This document shows positions 33,701 through 49,338 of a DNA stretch of 64,000 bases, piece by piece (position 1 is the first letter of the stretch; every line of letters begins with the position of its first letter). The stretch covers positions 186,001 through 250,000 of the forward strand of contig JAPYMA010000544.1 in assembly GCA_035041965.1 (NCBI GenBank), read 5' to 3'. Under the pieces are notes generated by a model. The model worked only from the letters and a program-made list of their open reading frames with translations, did not search any database and was not told the DNA's origin. The stretch is from Anisakis pegreffii (Eukaryota; Nematoda; Chromadorea; Rhabditida; Anisakidae). A program made the position numbers and the translations under genes.

Positions 33701-36126
33701 ATGATATCAACATGATATGAAACCTTATGTAGTCAACATGAATGTCTTATGCATGATTACCCCATCATGATCGGTCGTCAACTGAATCAGTGACTTGTTT
33801 TGATGTAATAGTTGGATAGTGGAATGAATGCTTCCATGCAGATCAATATATATCATACAATCCGGAAAAAAGTTGGCATGCAATTTGAATGGAGTTTAAT
33901 TAAGCAAAAAAAAAACACCACCGATTATAACCATCGGATCAGAAATTTGAATCACTTACGAACGCTATTTTCAGACGAACTATTAAGAGATGACCGATAG
34001 TTGTGAAGAGTTATCCTTTTATTCAGTAACTAATCCACAGCGATACTGCGAAAAGCAACTCTCGTCCCACACCCAAGCAACGTTCAACTATCTCAGGCGC
34101 TCTCTCATGAAATTTTACCAAACTGATTGTCTTTATTGCGAAAGGGATTAAGCGGCATTACTGGCAAGACTGAACCAAGTGTTTCAGTTATGCTTGGTAA
34201 CACCAATAAATTACGTCATGTCATCTAACATTTGTGTATATATTGCTAAGAATGAAGAGTGTGTAGACATTGCAAAGAATGCAAATTCCTAGTCTAAGAA
34301 ACACATCTGCTTTTGAAAATAAAAATTGAATCATAGAAGAGAATCGTGTTGACACAATTCGATTACTTAAGAGTAATGCCACATGAATCAAAGTAAAATG
34401 CCGTTAAAATTCATCACTAATGCATCAGAAAGTATAGGCCGTATCAATGCTCGAATATGCATCATATACACCACGAATAAAAGTAGATATATCTGAATAA
34501 CGGGCAAACACTGATATTTACATGAATAATTTTTGATTCATCTAACAATCAGTGTAATGAGGTCAACTACGTCGTGCCGTCAGTCAGCTACATGCGATAT
34601 CTCAACCACTTTCTAAAAAATCGAAAATATATTCAGTTCTCTCGAAAAACACAGAAATTAACACTGTTTCATCGTATCGCATCTACCTTATCAAAATATG
34701 CAAGTTTGAAATACTACGCTACTATAAGAGATTAGAGAATCTCAATAACACGCAACCATTGGAATATATAAGCATACCAGACCTCGAATCCCAGTAAGGT
34801 CCCAATCAAACTCTAATCTTTTTCGTTATTATTTATAAAATGGATTGATGGATGCATGGATTAATGTTAGAGATTATATTACAACATTAGCATTAACATT
34901 CGTTTTCGTCTCTTTGCATCATCTCATTTTTCGCTTGCAAGTAACCTCTCTTCAGAATCGTTGTGAATACCCATTCGTTCTATGTACTATGTGTTTTTAC
35001 ATTTGATGTTTACATAATCAGCTTGTTTTATCAGATGTATAACCATATTTGCATTCATGCATGTCAATACGAGATTAGTAGGGAGCAGAATTCAGGTATG
35101 CTGGATTTGCTTACAGATTTGATTCACATCGCTATCAGTTAGCGATATCCTTCAAAATCCCAGCGCATCCTAGGATTAGGTTAATCCTCGTTACGATTAT
35201 GATGAAGATACTGAGATCCTAATCCATGATCCATTACGGATATCAAATGAATCATATTTAGCTGATATCGAACAACATTTACAGAATATTCAAAAACGTT
35301 TAACGATTCACTACTCCGATACATGATTACAATGACGTAAATTATTCGGTGAATTCGTTTGAATTCAGGTTATTAATTGCTTTATCCTACTATAAAGACG
35401 TACGGTTCATAAGTTCGATTGATCAATAAGACTAATTCCGCAAAAATAGATCATTTACCCTCCAAATCAGATCAAACCCTCCGTCGACCACTCGATCAGT
35501 TGGTCAGAAAGATAGGTAGATAACTGCAGACTTCGTTCAATATTTCGGTATCTCATATCATCTCTCTATCGCTATCATCAGTTCTCAGTCAATTCTACGA
35601 TTATTAGCAAGTGGACAAAAGCTGCCAAAACACTCTCAAAATATGGCTTAATAAGAATGGAATTCAAAGAATTCGAGTCATCAAAGTCAAGCAGTGAACC
35701 GTTTCGAATGCAAACGAACACACCCAACAATGAAGTGCGTTCAGCTTATATCTGCATTCGGCTTTTATAATATCTGAGCGATAATGTTGCCTTATGAATG
35801 AATGTGACTGTAAGTGAAACGAAACGAGGCATAAGAAGGCGACTGCACTCTTTCGTTTAACGTTTAACAAATACAATTACATAAGTGTATATTCAGAAAT
35901 GAGTGCTTGGTGAGCATCGAACATCAGCCGTAACGATCATTTAATGTTGCACATCTGGATGCATCTTCGAAATCTGCAGTTGAGAGACGCTCTTTGCAGA
36001 TAAAACCCACCACTTTCTTTGCGGGCTCTGGTACTCGGCAGTTATGGCCATACATCATTTTATTGCAGATCTGCTATCATTTTAAGCGCACTTTGCCATT
36101 TGCAGAGAATTCCGAACAAGAGATGT

Positions 36127-36283
<157 letters not shown>

Positions 36284-36924
36284 GTGAATTTTGTACATGA
36301 ATTTGGTATAATGAGTTTTTCGTGAAATATTCTGAAAATGTCATTGGCCGTCCACACGCGCTCCAGGGTTTTGAACTTTGAGATGTAAGAATTGAGTGCA
36401 AAGACGATGATGGATGAGAACGAACTCATTTGTGGATGAGTTGGATACATTTATTTAGCCGTTGCACAACAGAAAACGAAACTACGATTCGAAATGTCTC
36501 AGTGGAAATATGTATATCAATCATTTTTGAGGTGTTCGAGCACTTTATATGCTGATGAGGCGATGGAAATCGACAAAATTGAATTGTCCTCGAGAAATAG
36601 ACTCAGTGCAAGTTCACTTCCTAATATCACTTGTCAATTTAACTGTGAGCATTTCTGCAGAAAATAATTCTGGACCACTCAGCTGATCATGAAACAATCT
36701 TCAAGCTAATGTAAGTGCACTTTCCTCGGAGATCATATGGTGTCATGAGAATGTACTATACGAAACCACTTGGTCAACATTAGTATAGAAAATTCAGTAA
36801 GACATGTCTCCTGGTTCACCTTATCGGTTCGAGAACAATATCCACAGATGCGAGTAGTCTTCTGTGCGCAACCAAACCTGCCCTGGCCAAACTCACTCAC
36901 AACAATAAGAAGATGATCACTTAC

Positions 36925-36954
36925 CTTACGAAACAATCCACTTAAGGTGCGCAT
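36925..36954 (-). CDS. Possible short alternative first exon
   Basis: Ten codons, 'MRTLSGLFRK', end at a near-perfect donor CGTAAG|GTAAGTGA in phase 0, compatible with the N-terminal or pre-S1 channel exons. A 3-kb-spaced alternative promoter would fit this pattern. The exon is too short for a composition test and there is no homology, so this is a weak call. Confidence 0.2.
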
Positions 36955-37288
36955 TGGTAGTGAGATAGCAGTTATGTATATTTATTATCAGCAATGATGA
37001 CGAAAATGATGCTTGACTGAAGATTGTATTCGGGAATATCGCAGGGTTGACTGATTATATTAGTGTACCCGAAAGAGAGACCTCACAAAATGAGTTGCTC
37101 TAACTTGATCACCGTCGAGCAGAGGATCGTCAATGCAATTGCGAGGAGAGCGAGCAATAAGATAAGGACTGAAATGGCTTGCTCTTATCTTATCGTAGTT
37201 TTTAGGTTTCAGTATTATGAATCGTAGGATCACGATACTTTAGGAGGATTAAGTGTGACGCATCAGCTGATGGATATATTTAATCCAG

Positions 37289-37439
37289 ATACTGCTGGAT
37301 CGAAGCGGTTCGAAAGATAATTTTCCGAAAGTTTATGTTCCAAACTCAAAAGAGAATGGAAGTGCCGCAACAGATTCACCGAATGATGCCAGATTCGACT
37401 TCCCGAGAGCGTGCAGCAATCTCTGTGAGAGGCTGAGGA
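37289..37439 (+). CDS. Candidate orphan exon, plus strand
   Basis: A 151-nt stop-free stretch between TTAATCCAG and AGGA|GTAAGTGAAG (an excellent donor), phase 1 out. It is GC-richer than its surroundings and reads 'ILLDRSGSKDNFPKVYVPNS', 'KENGSAATDSPNDARFDFPR' and 'ACSNLCERLR'. It has no recognised homology and no obvious partner exon nearby. A longer minus-strand frame overlaps it but has no splice sites. Confidence 0.28.
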
Positions 37440-40400
37440 GTAAGTGAAGGTATGGAGTGATGAGACGAAATGAATTAGTGCTGAGGTTGAATGACTGCTT
37501 GCGTGATGCTTATGCCAGCACAAGTGCCACTGGTCATATCAGCACTCAGCACTATATCGCATCGTTTAGCCGTTCATCGTCAACTCCTATTCTATTGCTT
37601 TTGTAGTGAGTGCCTGAGTGTATGGTGATGACGTATGCACGGTACATGTTCGATACCATTAGCCATATATACAGATATAATTGACGCGTTTATCTGCTGC
37701 ATATCACTCATCCTGAATGGATGATGCATGATGACTCTGAGTGCAAATCTCACCTTTTCAAGTGAGTCTTTCCTCTTGCTCTCGCCACTTCACCGTCACG
37801 CCTCAAAGGATGATGACGATTGAGACCGAGAAACGCACTTTAAAAAATGCAGATTGCCAATGAAAGTGCAAAGACTTTCTCGAAATATAATCCAGCAAAC
37901 CAGCCCAAAAAACAAGCGCACTAAAAAGCCAACTCAGTTTCGTATTTCCTATTTCTCGTATATCATACCCCTATTCTCACAACATATCACTCTTTCACAT
38001 ACACACAGTGTGAGTTTGGGGTGTGGATTTTAACGGATATCGATGGATATAGATATCAATCTGTATAATTGCATATCAGTGTACACATGCATATTTACAT
38101 CCATACACAGATTTGAAGTATTTAAAAATTTGCTGGATGGCATGGCAACCCACCTCGTCTCAAGACTTAACTATCCTTCTCGATAGATATCTCATCTCGC
38201 ACTAATCTTTAATCAAATCTTGTTCTGTTCTGTTCTCGTCAATCAAACACTCATCAAGTGAATCGTCGTCACCATTCAATACGTTCAAATGATACCAAAA
38301 AGGAATTCAATTTACGAAAGTGAATTGCAGTTCGCTAAAGTTTAATCGTTTTATCGATGTCGTTTCCATTCCAACTTCTCACGTTTTGTACTATTTTTAG
38401 CCCTGTTAACGATCAAAAAACGACCATAAAAATCGCAACGAAGAAGATGTCATCGGTTGCTAATCGCGAAATCTTTCAGAATTTTATTCCAATGTGTATC
38501 GCTATCAGTGCTCTAAAGTATCGCGATGCACACGAGCATCCACATCACCGAAAAGTTCAAGTTTATTAGTTGTGGTCCATGTTACCGTATAACATTCTGA
38601 AACGTCCATTTTATCACTCCGGATCAAATCTTCTAATTGTCAATGTCGCTTTGTAATTGCATCTCGCCACGGGACTCAATTCCCTCGCACACGCTCATTA
38701 TGGAATTGCATTAATGTGTTATTCACATTAACAAATTGCTTAGTCTCATTTTTAAAGTGAAATATTTTTGTGCATTTCAAACAAATGATGCGGATTTTAT
38801 TTGAGACTAACAATGAAACTATGGTATAATAGATGCGATTCCACTTTCAATCAGTCAATCTTACCTCAAGCAGTCAATTTCATTAATTGATGCTACATTG
38901 ATTCGGTAAATGATAATGAGAATCTAATGATTACTGCAAAAATGTTCCAAAACAATTAACTTTATGATCAAATCAGGTCGATAGCAGTAATTCGCTTGAC
39001 TGCAAAAGCAAATGAATCGAATGAGAACAAGCACAACTCCAACAATCTTCCTTATGCCATGCACCATATTCCTTGACTTCTTTGAGAGATAAACCCGTCT
39101 AAGAACTTCGATTTGCTTACTACATCTTCATTTCAAATCCAGGATACGCCTATAATCATTTAGATTTTAAAGATCCATAATGATTACTGATAGTGAGTAT
39201 TTCGCAGCTCAGCGTTTTATTGCGTGTGTTTGTCATGGATGAGTAAAATTTCATTCTAAATTCAGCTATTGAACGATGAATATTTGAATTGAGTTACCAG
39301 TGCTCTGAGAATCGTTAGCACATTGACACAATTCAGCTGAGATTCAATTGGCTTCCGCACGTCAATGCATAAACTTTTCGGGCTTATTGTCTCATTTGTT
39401 CGAATATCATCTCATCCGTTCGTTATGCTTGTTTTACTGCTCTCTTCTTCAATCCATCCTCATGTATTGGTTTTGGTTTATCCACCTCAGTTTTTTTCCT
39501 CTATCATCTAACCTAATTGAAATGAATTCTTAAGTTTGGTGGTCAGTTTACACCTATGATTAGGCTTAGTCTTGCGTGAAACAGTCTAAGAGTCACGCAA
39601 CTGAGCATATGGGTGCCACAGGTTGCTTTATTCGTTGTTGTTAAGACCCAAAATAATCCACCCAATTGCTTTCAGATTCGTTTCGCTCAGAAAGATTTGA
39701 AAAGAAGAATATATTTTGGAGTTCGTAGCATTGTTTCACAATTTCAACGAAAAACCTAATTTGATATGGATACGATGTTGAGATATGGACATTCATACGT
39801 TTACATTCAGTCAATAATATTCGCTTGATGAAGAAATGAACTGATTGTGAAATAAGACAAAACGAATGTGCTGTTTGTTCTTCCATGGATCATGCCTCTT
39901 CAAGATTCAACTCTCGACAACTAAGTCAAGAAGAAATAACAAAAACAATTTTTCATCAATTCAAAGATACAACCCAAAACACATAAATTCTCAGAAACTA
40001 CCTAACGGCTTTGGAGTATTTGCTGCAGTCTTCAGATGGTATAAGCTCATAAGAGGGACTCAGCAGGACTCGTTACACTGAAACGATATGTGGGTTAAGA
40101 GGTCACAAACACTAAAACACTACTGCTTCAAAGCACAGCAGTGCCAGGTCAACATGATCAAATGCTTTTCGAGCCATTCTTCTTGCAATTAAATCAACTG
40201 AGGATGACAGCATCACTCAAGAACTACTTTCAAAAGTTGTATCCAAAATACGGACTGGATTGAAAAGCACATTCTGTTGCAATGATGCGTGCGAGTAAAG
40301 TGAGAACATATTAAGGTGAGATACAATAATAGTGTATGATGCAATACGATGACTTAAGCGTGTTCATTTATATTCACCGAATTACTTCATCGTAACCAGC

Positions 40401-41528
40401 TCTCGTTTATCGCTTTTGAAATCTTGAAACAGACATGCGACGAACTCAACGTCTCAACGGCAATTAAACAACGCTAGAGTCACGAAAATAACTGAACAAA
40501 ATGATTGATTCACAATATAAGAAAGACGCGATCATGATCATAAACAACTCAGGCAATGAATGCATCAAGCCCTTCAAGAAATAATCGAACCACGAAAACT
40601 CTTCAAACGACTACTCCAGTAAGTGCATCAACTGTAAAATCGAAAAAGTTCCCGTTAACAAAAGTCGAGGCAATCAAGTACTTAACTCACAATCAGATTA
40701 TCTCAAATATGCCAATCAACGTAATATAACCACTAAAAGTGGCAATGATATCGGTGATAATGCAATAAATAAACTATTTTAATCTAGTAATAATCGAAAT
40801 CGATTCACATGATCCAATAACTAAGCCGAACAAACGAAGGCATCATGCCTGTATGTGGCATCATTACGTCAGTGCAAAGCAATGTGCGGATAGGGGCGAT
40901 GGAATATATGTGACAAAACAAACAACACATCATAAATAACATTTCCGTGTAAATAACGTTTTCATAGGACAATTGTATTGAAGAAAATGCTCGAGGATAC
41001 AGAATATAGGTAATCTGTTAGATATGCAGATGAGATGAGAGGACGACATGAAGACATTCGCGGCAGTAGATTCATTTCAACGACAAATTTATGCGTTGAA
41101 TATGCGAAATGAGAACCACTGCAAGCCATGTTATAACGGCTTGTTACAAGCTAGGTCTAACAAGCCTAAGATGTCGCCTATATACTGCACATATCACTTG
41201 CTGTACTAATTCTTCATGACCATACGAAACAATCATATTCTGAAGAGGAACATTTTTTGATTGCAAAAATGGTAGTTCAACAATACGCACAGCAAAGCCA
41301 GATTTGACAAGTTGACTTCTTCTTATTTGATCTCGTCTTTAGATTCATCACACATCCAAAAAACTAACTAAAAAGTTTTACCACTTAGAGAGGGCTCATA
41401 AAAGACGAGTTTGGTTCCCTTGAATCTCAAATCAGCCACTCGTAACAAATTCCTCATCGGAGTGCCCATCTGAATTCGAACATTTGCTTGCGAACTCGAT
41501 ATTTGGACTCGATTCCAATGAAACAAAC

Positions 41529-41813
41529 CTGAGCGGCCTTTTTGAGCTGTTCTTCGAGCACACATGATACGGAACGTAAAATTCGATTGCTTGAATCAGG
41601 AGGTATCTGATTAAAATCAGTTAAGTTAGTGATGGTGATAAGATTCACATCACTAGCACTTCCGATGCTCTTCTCATTGTCACTTTCTGAGGAGCGCTGC
41701 AGTTGGAGGTGATGCCTTCTGGCCGGATGAAACGCCGCAGACGCTTCACATTGTGAATCTGAATCAGAGTCACTACTCCTCGACTGCAGATCACCCAATA
41801 TATTACAGCTCAT
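41529..41813 (-). CDS. Candidate first coding exon of the KCNQ-like gene (or of another minus-strand gene)
   Basis: A coding-like, GC-richer stretch follows a TAATTTTCAG site at 41851, which could be an SL trans-splice or a cis acceptor. From the ATG at 41813 it encodes 95 residues ('MSCNILGDLQSRSSDSDSDS', 'FHPARRHHLQLQRSSESDNE', 'ILRSVSCVLEEQLKKAAQ') and ends in phase 0 at GCTCAG|GTTTGT, as the exon at 21652 requires. The frame stays open upstream to the acceptor ('KKTRFNEGCAT'). No domain is recognised. Joining it to the channel implies a 20-kb intron and is inference only. Confidence 0.5.
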
Positions 41814-42023
41814 CGTGGCACAACCCTCATTAAAGCGCGTTTTTTTCTGAAAATTACTCAATTATCACGGCAAACGAAAGCAGTCTCCAACGCTCAAGCC
41901 CTTTAGAGAACGCCTTTCGAACAGCCAAATAACATGCATTTTCGAAAAAAATCCAGCGAATGAACGCTTCACAAGGAAAAATCTACGTAAAGTCAAAAAT
42001 CACCGAATAAAACATCAGTATGG

Positions 42024-42200
42024 AAATAGTAATAGTAATAAAGAGTAATAGAATAATAATAAATGAATAGCAATGAGCAATAGTAAAAATAGAAAAAATA
42101 ATGAAAAACGATAATAACTAATAGTAATTAATAATAAAATAGTGAATTTTTAGTAACTGTTAGTAATAGTAAAAAAATAGTAAATAATAATAAATAAAAG
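42024..42200. repeat. Degenerate (TAA/TAG)n tract
   Basis: About 175 bases consisting mostly of AATAGTAAT, AATAATAAT and AATAGTAAA, with almost no other content. It starts roughly 170 bases upstream (minus-strand sense) of the acceptor of the candidate first exon at 41.8 kb. Confidence 0.85.
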
Positions 42201-45200
42201 TGACTCATAGATTTGTTAATCTGCTTATATTGTCAAGCTTAAAAATCTAACGAAAATGTTTAAAGGCTAATCAAATTGCAGCAGGTCAATCGAGGTAGAT
42301 AATCATATTCGAACAACCCAGTGCCAATATAATCTCGTAATCTTAACATTTATATTGTATCTCAAGATTCAATTATCTATTATAGATCAAACATAAAACT
42401 CTGGACTCAAACGACACCACCTTAGTAGCTATCATGAAAAATCTCCCTCCTGAATGCAAATTCATATCATCAAATAAGAATATACTTTCAGTAACGTTCT
42501 CAGCCCATACATCCAATCCGTACTATTCATCTCAATTACAAAGCACACGTGGTATTATAGCAACAATTGATATTGTGCGAAATGAGGATATCGAATGTTT
42601 ATATGGATGTGTGAAATATCATCCGATGCGATAAAGACATCCTGCTGACGAATGCTTTATCGAGAGCAGTGATCATAATGGTAATGATAATAACAACAAT
42701 AAGGATATTAATAACAATACTATAATGATATCGATAGTATTAGTAATGACGATTGCACTAATTTGATTAATTTGTCCTTAACAATAATTTCTGTTCGCAT
42801 TAATAGTAATGTGGTAATATTGTAGGACGAAAACTCGACTTTAACTGTTGAGCAAAAAGAGAAATAGAGATAAAGTGCTCGGAACGATAGAACGCTTTTT
42901 AGGAATAAAGATATTCGAGTGACTAGAACACATCTGAAAAGAATGAAAATTTATGTGAGAGCACCTGGATTCAATATCGTTATTCGATAATAATCGTAGC
43001 AGTAATAAATGATGATAGCCATAGTCATGCTCATGATATTATTAATAAATGACTAACGATAATGATCACGCCTAATAACGAAATATGTGATAATTACATA
43101 TACTATTAACAAAGTTATGAGGAACTGATTGTGTGAGTATTTCTTCACACCGACGAAACGTATTATAGTTCGTTATAGTTAGTGAAATTGACATCTGAAT
43201 GCATCGAGAAGTTATGTGTTTTATCGACGTGCTGATGAATGATTAATGCTGTTATGACATCGTTTCGCTGAGCTCTGCTATTCATTTTCATCTCAAGCAA
43301 CTAGCTGAAATTCTGTCATCAGCCAGTTCAACATATCATATATCGGACATCTCAGTGAACAAATTCGTAAATACAGCAGCTGCATCCACATTGCTAGGAT
43401 CTCATTCATGTTGCATGCACTAACGGTGAAACTTCACATGCCAATAGTGGACAGACAGCAGTACTATTGTTGACATGCTGAAGAGTTTTCATTATGAAAT
43501 GAGAATTGAATCCTGAAATGGCGAAGGATCGTACATTTTACGTGTCTTTAATAATTAAAACTGAAAAGTGATCCATCAAAGTTTATTGTAATCGAGGCCA
43601 CATGCAATATGCTGTCTGCTTTTCTAAACGAAGTTCATCACCAATCTATGAGAATGTGCACACTTGGAAATAGAGCCATTCATCGCTCGAGTCGAGTGAA
43701 TCTGCAAGCAATCTGAAAAACGCAACCAAGTAACCATCGTCCCATCAGCCATCCAGAGCATTTTTATTATCTGTATAATCATCGCAAGCGATCCACTCTC
43801 TCAGACGTTCGGATGTTTAATAATCATATCATAATCTGCTTCAGCATTCAATAATGTGGCATTATTTTCTGAATATCTTTATTGGAACCTGCAACGGGAT
43901 GGGAATGGGAGCGAAACTTCTGACTGGTGGACTTGCAGACTTGAAAGCGAAGCTTCAGCAGTCACATACACATTCTCAAACAATACGTGATTTTGAATTC
44001 GTTCAGTGAAATGCAATGTTTTATCGGCTGAAAGCTGCTTCAATAATGAAGATAATAATGTAGTAGTGACATTAGTCAGTAATATAGTCTCTACTCACAA
44101 TCAGATAAGAGTAGTCACGTTCTGATTAGGTTACAATTGTTAACATGAGACGGAAATTCACATGCAACTATCCATATAAAACCGCGATTGATTCGTGTAA
44201 GCAGAATTTAATCGAGAGTTTCGCACGACATGTTTAAGAAATACTCTTTTTTTTATTGCATTGCCCATGAAAGAAAAAAGTTTCAGTTTCTGATTCACAT
44301 TTATCCTTATGTAACTAATACTTTGAATTTAGATTCACTTAACTGGATTGATTCGCAATCTCTTTTTAACATACAATTTATTCACATAGTCATCAATAAC
44401 GATTTTAAGAATCACTAAACTCTCAAATTAAACTCTTTTAATCATTAAGATTGTTTTTCATTTGAAAGCTTACATGTTCTGATGATCATAAATCATCGAA
44501 ACCTCGATCTGACTCAAAAGTACTGATAAAAATGCTGCTTTTTCAGCTATACTTTGCTATCTGATAGAACTGAAAGGGTAAAGATGAAAATTGGAGGGAT
44601 TAAGACCAAGCTGAAATACGAAACATTAAAGGAAAATGGTTTAGCCGGTAAGCAATCAAGCTGTCACCAATATATCCAAAATATGAATAGCCACACGTCA
44701 CAGCATTATATTCCATTCCTATCTGGTAATATCCTTATTACTTCAACATAAATTCAATCTATCATCATTCAAACAATATTCATCACTCAAACGGTTTCCT
44801 CGTTTCTAAGTTACAACAGTTTCTTGTTTGATCACTACTTAGATGATGATAACGAATTCTATCAAATGATAAGGAATTTAATGAAATAACAAAGCCGTTA
44901 TTATCTCAGAATGAAATTATGAAAAGAGCGTAACTACAAAATATATCCCTTCATATATCTAACAAAGCAATTTCTTTGAGCAATGTCCCTGCAAAATGAA
45001 GAAGCAATATCTCTGAGTTGATGTGTGATGTTGTTTAAACACCAAAAAAAAATCCGATGATGATAATGCGAAGTAATGAGGTGATCAACGTTTTTGTTGA
45101 AAATTTTTTGACCAGTGAACCCGACTATAGTTTATCTTATTGTTAGCATGCAACAGTCATGTTACTCGCTAAATGGATGATGGATTTCGAATCAAATGAA

Positions 45201-46004
45201 AACTATAAGCAAACAGTTTTTCTCCTTCTTTCGAATACTTTTAAATCAACTTGTCTTATTCTGTTCGGGAAAAAAGACCCAACAAATGCCACACTGATCA
45301 ATAGGATGAACCGATTTCAACTAATTCTGAAAAAAATTAAGACTCAAGGGTATATGACACATGTATGCATGCATGTGACTACATTATTTTAATCCAATTT
45401 CATTTGATAGATCAAAAAAAATTCGAAGAAAATGTGTGTACTGAAGTTATAATGATATACAGTCGTAGATCAATTATTGATTATCACATGATGCCCACAC
45501 CACCTATCAGTGTTTCTAAATTTATAATTGATTAATGATAACCGTGATCGATGCAATCAATGAAAACAGATTAACATTATCAATCATATCCTAATGATTA
45601 TTTTCACCCTCAGTACCGTTACTGCAATAGATATCAATTACGAATGCACACCACATAACATAAGGCCTCGAAAATATTGTTGTTTTTGGTTGAATGTAAT
45701 TTATTTTCGACACGAGGATGGGTGGAAAGAATACGAACAAGGTGATGCACATGTTGCTATCCTCACATGCAATCAACAATTTTGTATTGCGCTATTCATT
45801 TCATTAATGAAATCATTAACCCGAAAACTCATCCCAAACAAACAAATAAATTCACCGTAAAATGCAACCGATATTAGAGTCAGTACACATTTAAACGAGA
45901 TAATCAAGCTGGCTACGACGCAAATTCAAACATCATCACTCATAAAATAACCTCAACAATGCATCGATATTTTCTTCTGGAAGCTTATGAACGTGCTCAA
46001 TATC

Positions 46005-46032
46005 GTGCACATGCACATGCACATGCACATGT
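46005..46032. repeat. (ACATGC)n short tandem array
   Basis: About four head-to-tail copies of ACATGC, followed by the related CTACATG. No role visible. Confidence 0.9.
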
Positions 46033-49000
46033 CTACATGTCTAAAATCCTTCGCAACACTAAAAATCAACATCATGAAAAATTACCGATAAAATTCATAT
46101 TCTCATTTTTACTTGTTTTCATCATAACGCAATTCCGATTGAACAATGCTTCAAGCAATACAAAGCGCATTTTCCGCTATCTCACGGCATTTTTCTTTCC
46201 GACTATATTGATCTGCCGAAACTGTTTGTGAGCGAATACTCCAGAAACTCAAATTAGCTATTTCGATCGAGTGAAGAGTTGATTTGTTTGCTTGACAGTT
46301 ATAATTCGTATAGTTCCATTCTTTTTACAAACATCACGAGATTCAGTTGTATTTGGAGATTGTCATGTCGAGGAACTGATGCGCTTCAGTTGCACAAGCA
46401 GCAGTCTCATAATACTTGGTTTTTAAAGGATCAAGCATTTGTTGGGATATTAGATAAACATATATTTCGTTCAGTGATGGCAGTTAATTGAAGAGCCTAA
46501 TGATCCTGAAAAATGGGGCAGATGTTAAGAACATTTCAACACACTTAATCATAAACAATAACAGTCAATTATGAACGAGGAGTTAGGCATTGTGTAACGG
46601 AATGAGTTATGACTTTGATTGTTGATCAAAATGAGAGATAAAAATCGAGAGAATGCAAACGAGAGAACGTTTTTTAGGATTGCAAATGTGCGAGGGATTA
46701 TAACACATTCGAAAAGATTGGGAATTTGAACCTAATTAAAAATGATGACATAAATTGGAAAATGATACAAATTTTGAAGTAATCGTTGAAAGGCATGAAG
46801 TTAATAAGAATATAACACTGATTTTGCAGCTACAATTCTATTCGATACTGAAAATCGGAAAAGACAACAATACAATTCAAGCGCATCAATTCAGTAGTTT
46901 CGTATGAAGCGATACAAGATACTCGTATAATTACAATGTAAGAAACAGGGCTTGAATTATTCATCGGTTTGCTATACAAATAACGCTTTATTCTTCACCT
47001 CAGTATTTTTGATTATTTTTGACGTTTGAGGTTTTCACATGTCCGGTCTGCTTGAAATATAATAAGTGTGTTGCGAACCATGGCCATGGCCATATAATGA
47101 GACAGAGCATCGCCTGGAATGGTATTATCAAGACCATTCATCATCCTTTCCTCTTTGTTATATTTGATATGTCGACGACCATTTCATGCATCAAATTTTT
47201 ATGAACGATCAATACATCAAATTTTTATTCCCAAAAAAATTTCCAATTCCCATCTACGTCCCGTTGCAAGCTTTATCTGCATATGCATGCTAAATAATGA
47301 AATACGACCGAATTTTTGCAGTTTTTCAAGCTCACAAGCCTCAACATCAAAAGCGAAAGAATTCTAGCTGCCCAATTCTTCTCCCATTCAAGTTGAAAAT
47401 ATCAAGGGAGCAAGCCTAATCTACGATCCGTCTTCCTATTCTTAATCCAGAACAAAACAATTTTCAACAAGCATTATTTGCGCACGATTAACCTATTTTG
47501 TGAATATAGGCCTACAGATGAAATGTCGTATAAAGTGCATAGAAACTATAACGAATCAAAAACACTCAATTCTGATTGCAGCATAGCAACAATTTTGAGT
47601 AGCCTCTGAATTAAGAAATTAACTGTCGTACAAAGTGTGTGGAAACAACAATGTCATCGAATTTCCACAGCGCTTTGATAGGATGGAGCTGGTGAAATCG
47701 ATGAACACCTTTTATTAGCATACATTAAAAATCTCATAGTTCACTCTGACCTCAAGGCCTTTGAAAAAATCAGGAGAACCAATAATCTAAAGGTTCATTG
47801 GTTCACGGTTTCGCTTATGGGACCGAGTTTGGGGAATACTCAAAACACATCTAGCGAAAGACATCACAGTGAATGACCATCTCAGCATATTGTTCGTAGG
47901 GATCAAATGCTAAGCAGGATTTTGAGATAAGTTTGACTTGAGCAGAAAATGGGGACAATGAGAGGGATGAAACGAGTGAAAGAAGGCTGGCGCATGGCTC
48001 TTAGATTGGCTTAGGGCCGTAGTTAGCTCTCTCGTCACCGAACCGACGAGGTATCAATATATCTCGAATAATAACCTTGTTTGCATATGTGCTATGATGT
48101 ATCACCTCGAGTTACCATATTAATCATATGAATCACTATATATGAACACTTATTACTCCTTCAAAAACAAACAAATGTCTCATTATTTCTCGAAATAAAA
48201 TGAGCATTCTGTATGTCAATTAATCATGATCGATTCATTTCATTTTGATTCGGTTCACACTCTTTTTGCCTACTCTTGGTGCTGAGGCTAGAAGCTAATT
48301 ATGGCCTAGGCTGCACTAAAGTCGATAGGACGTCTCAAAATTTCCTATTTACTGAATTTTATGGCTCTTTCAATGCTTTCCACTTTTCAGCTTTAACTAA
48401 TCCCATTCATACTTATCAAAATCCTGTCCAAAAACGTTGTTTCTTGGTAACATATCGAATTATTCAACTTCTTACCTGATTATCCATCATAACGGACTCT
48501 ACTCCAATTACAAGTTCAAACAACTCGAATAAACAATAACTCAACACGAAGGGCAAACACTTGCTGGATTATATTCAAGTTGAGAGAGAAGGTAAGCAAG
48601 TTATACGAGAAGCAGCCGTAATTCCTGATATGTCCTCTGAATGAGCACTTCAGTTGTGCAATAGACCTTTTGATAACATCCTATTTTAGTTAAATTTTCA
48701 GAAATAATGGAGTTTTTGCACGGCTTCGATAATTAATGTAAAGCTGTGATCACTTCTCAACGAAACGCTCGGTTCAGATTCACTCAGCTGAGTGCTCAAT
48801 CTTTTCAGATTCGTTATAACCCCTCTTATATCCAAAAAAACGTTCTCAGTGTTCACTTAACATTTTGACCAATCATCGAAGTCAAATTCTCATTCTATTG
48901 CAATCACTTCTCTAAGTGCTCGTTCCACTGTTGTTATTGACGATCATCGAAAGGTCAGATGCACTGAGACGTTCGTCTAAATTCAACCATCTTCGATTCG

Positions 49001-49338
49001 AAGCGATGTTCGAAACTGATTACCCACCAGCTGAACTCACGCTTCGAGATCAACCTAATTTTATTGACTAGTTTGATGACATCTCATGACCGAAGCAAAT
49101 CATTCCTATGCTGAATTTATCATCTTTTTGATATATCACACTATTTCCATATTTCGAACAATTGTTTTTCTTGTCTTCATCAAGTAGTTTTTCATAGAAA
49201 TCAACACTGAATTCAATCGTAACACTGAATTTGACATCATTTGATATCTTCTCCCCAATACAAACCAAAGAAATTTTGTGCCACCCATCGTTCTGTCAGA
49301 AAGATGTTAAGCAAAACAAAAATGACAAAGATTTACAG

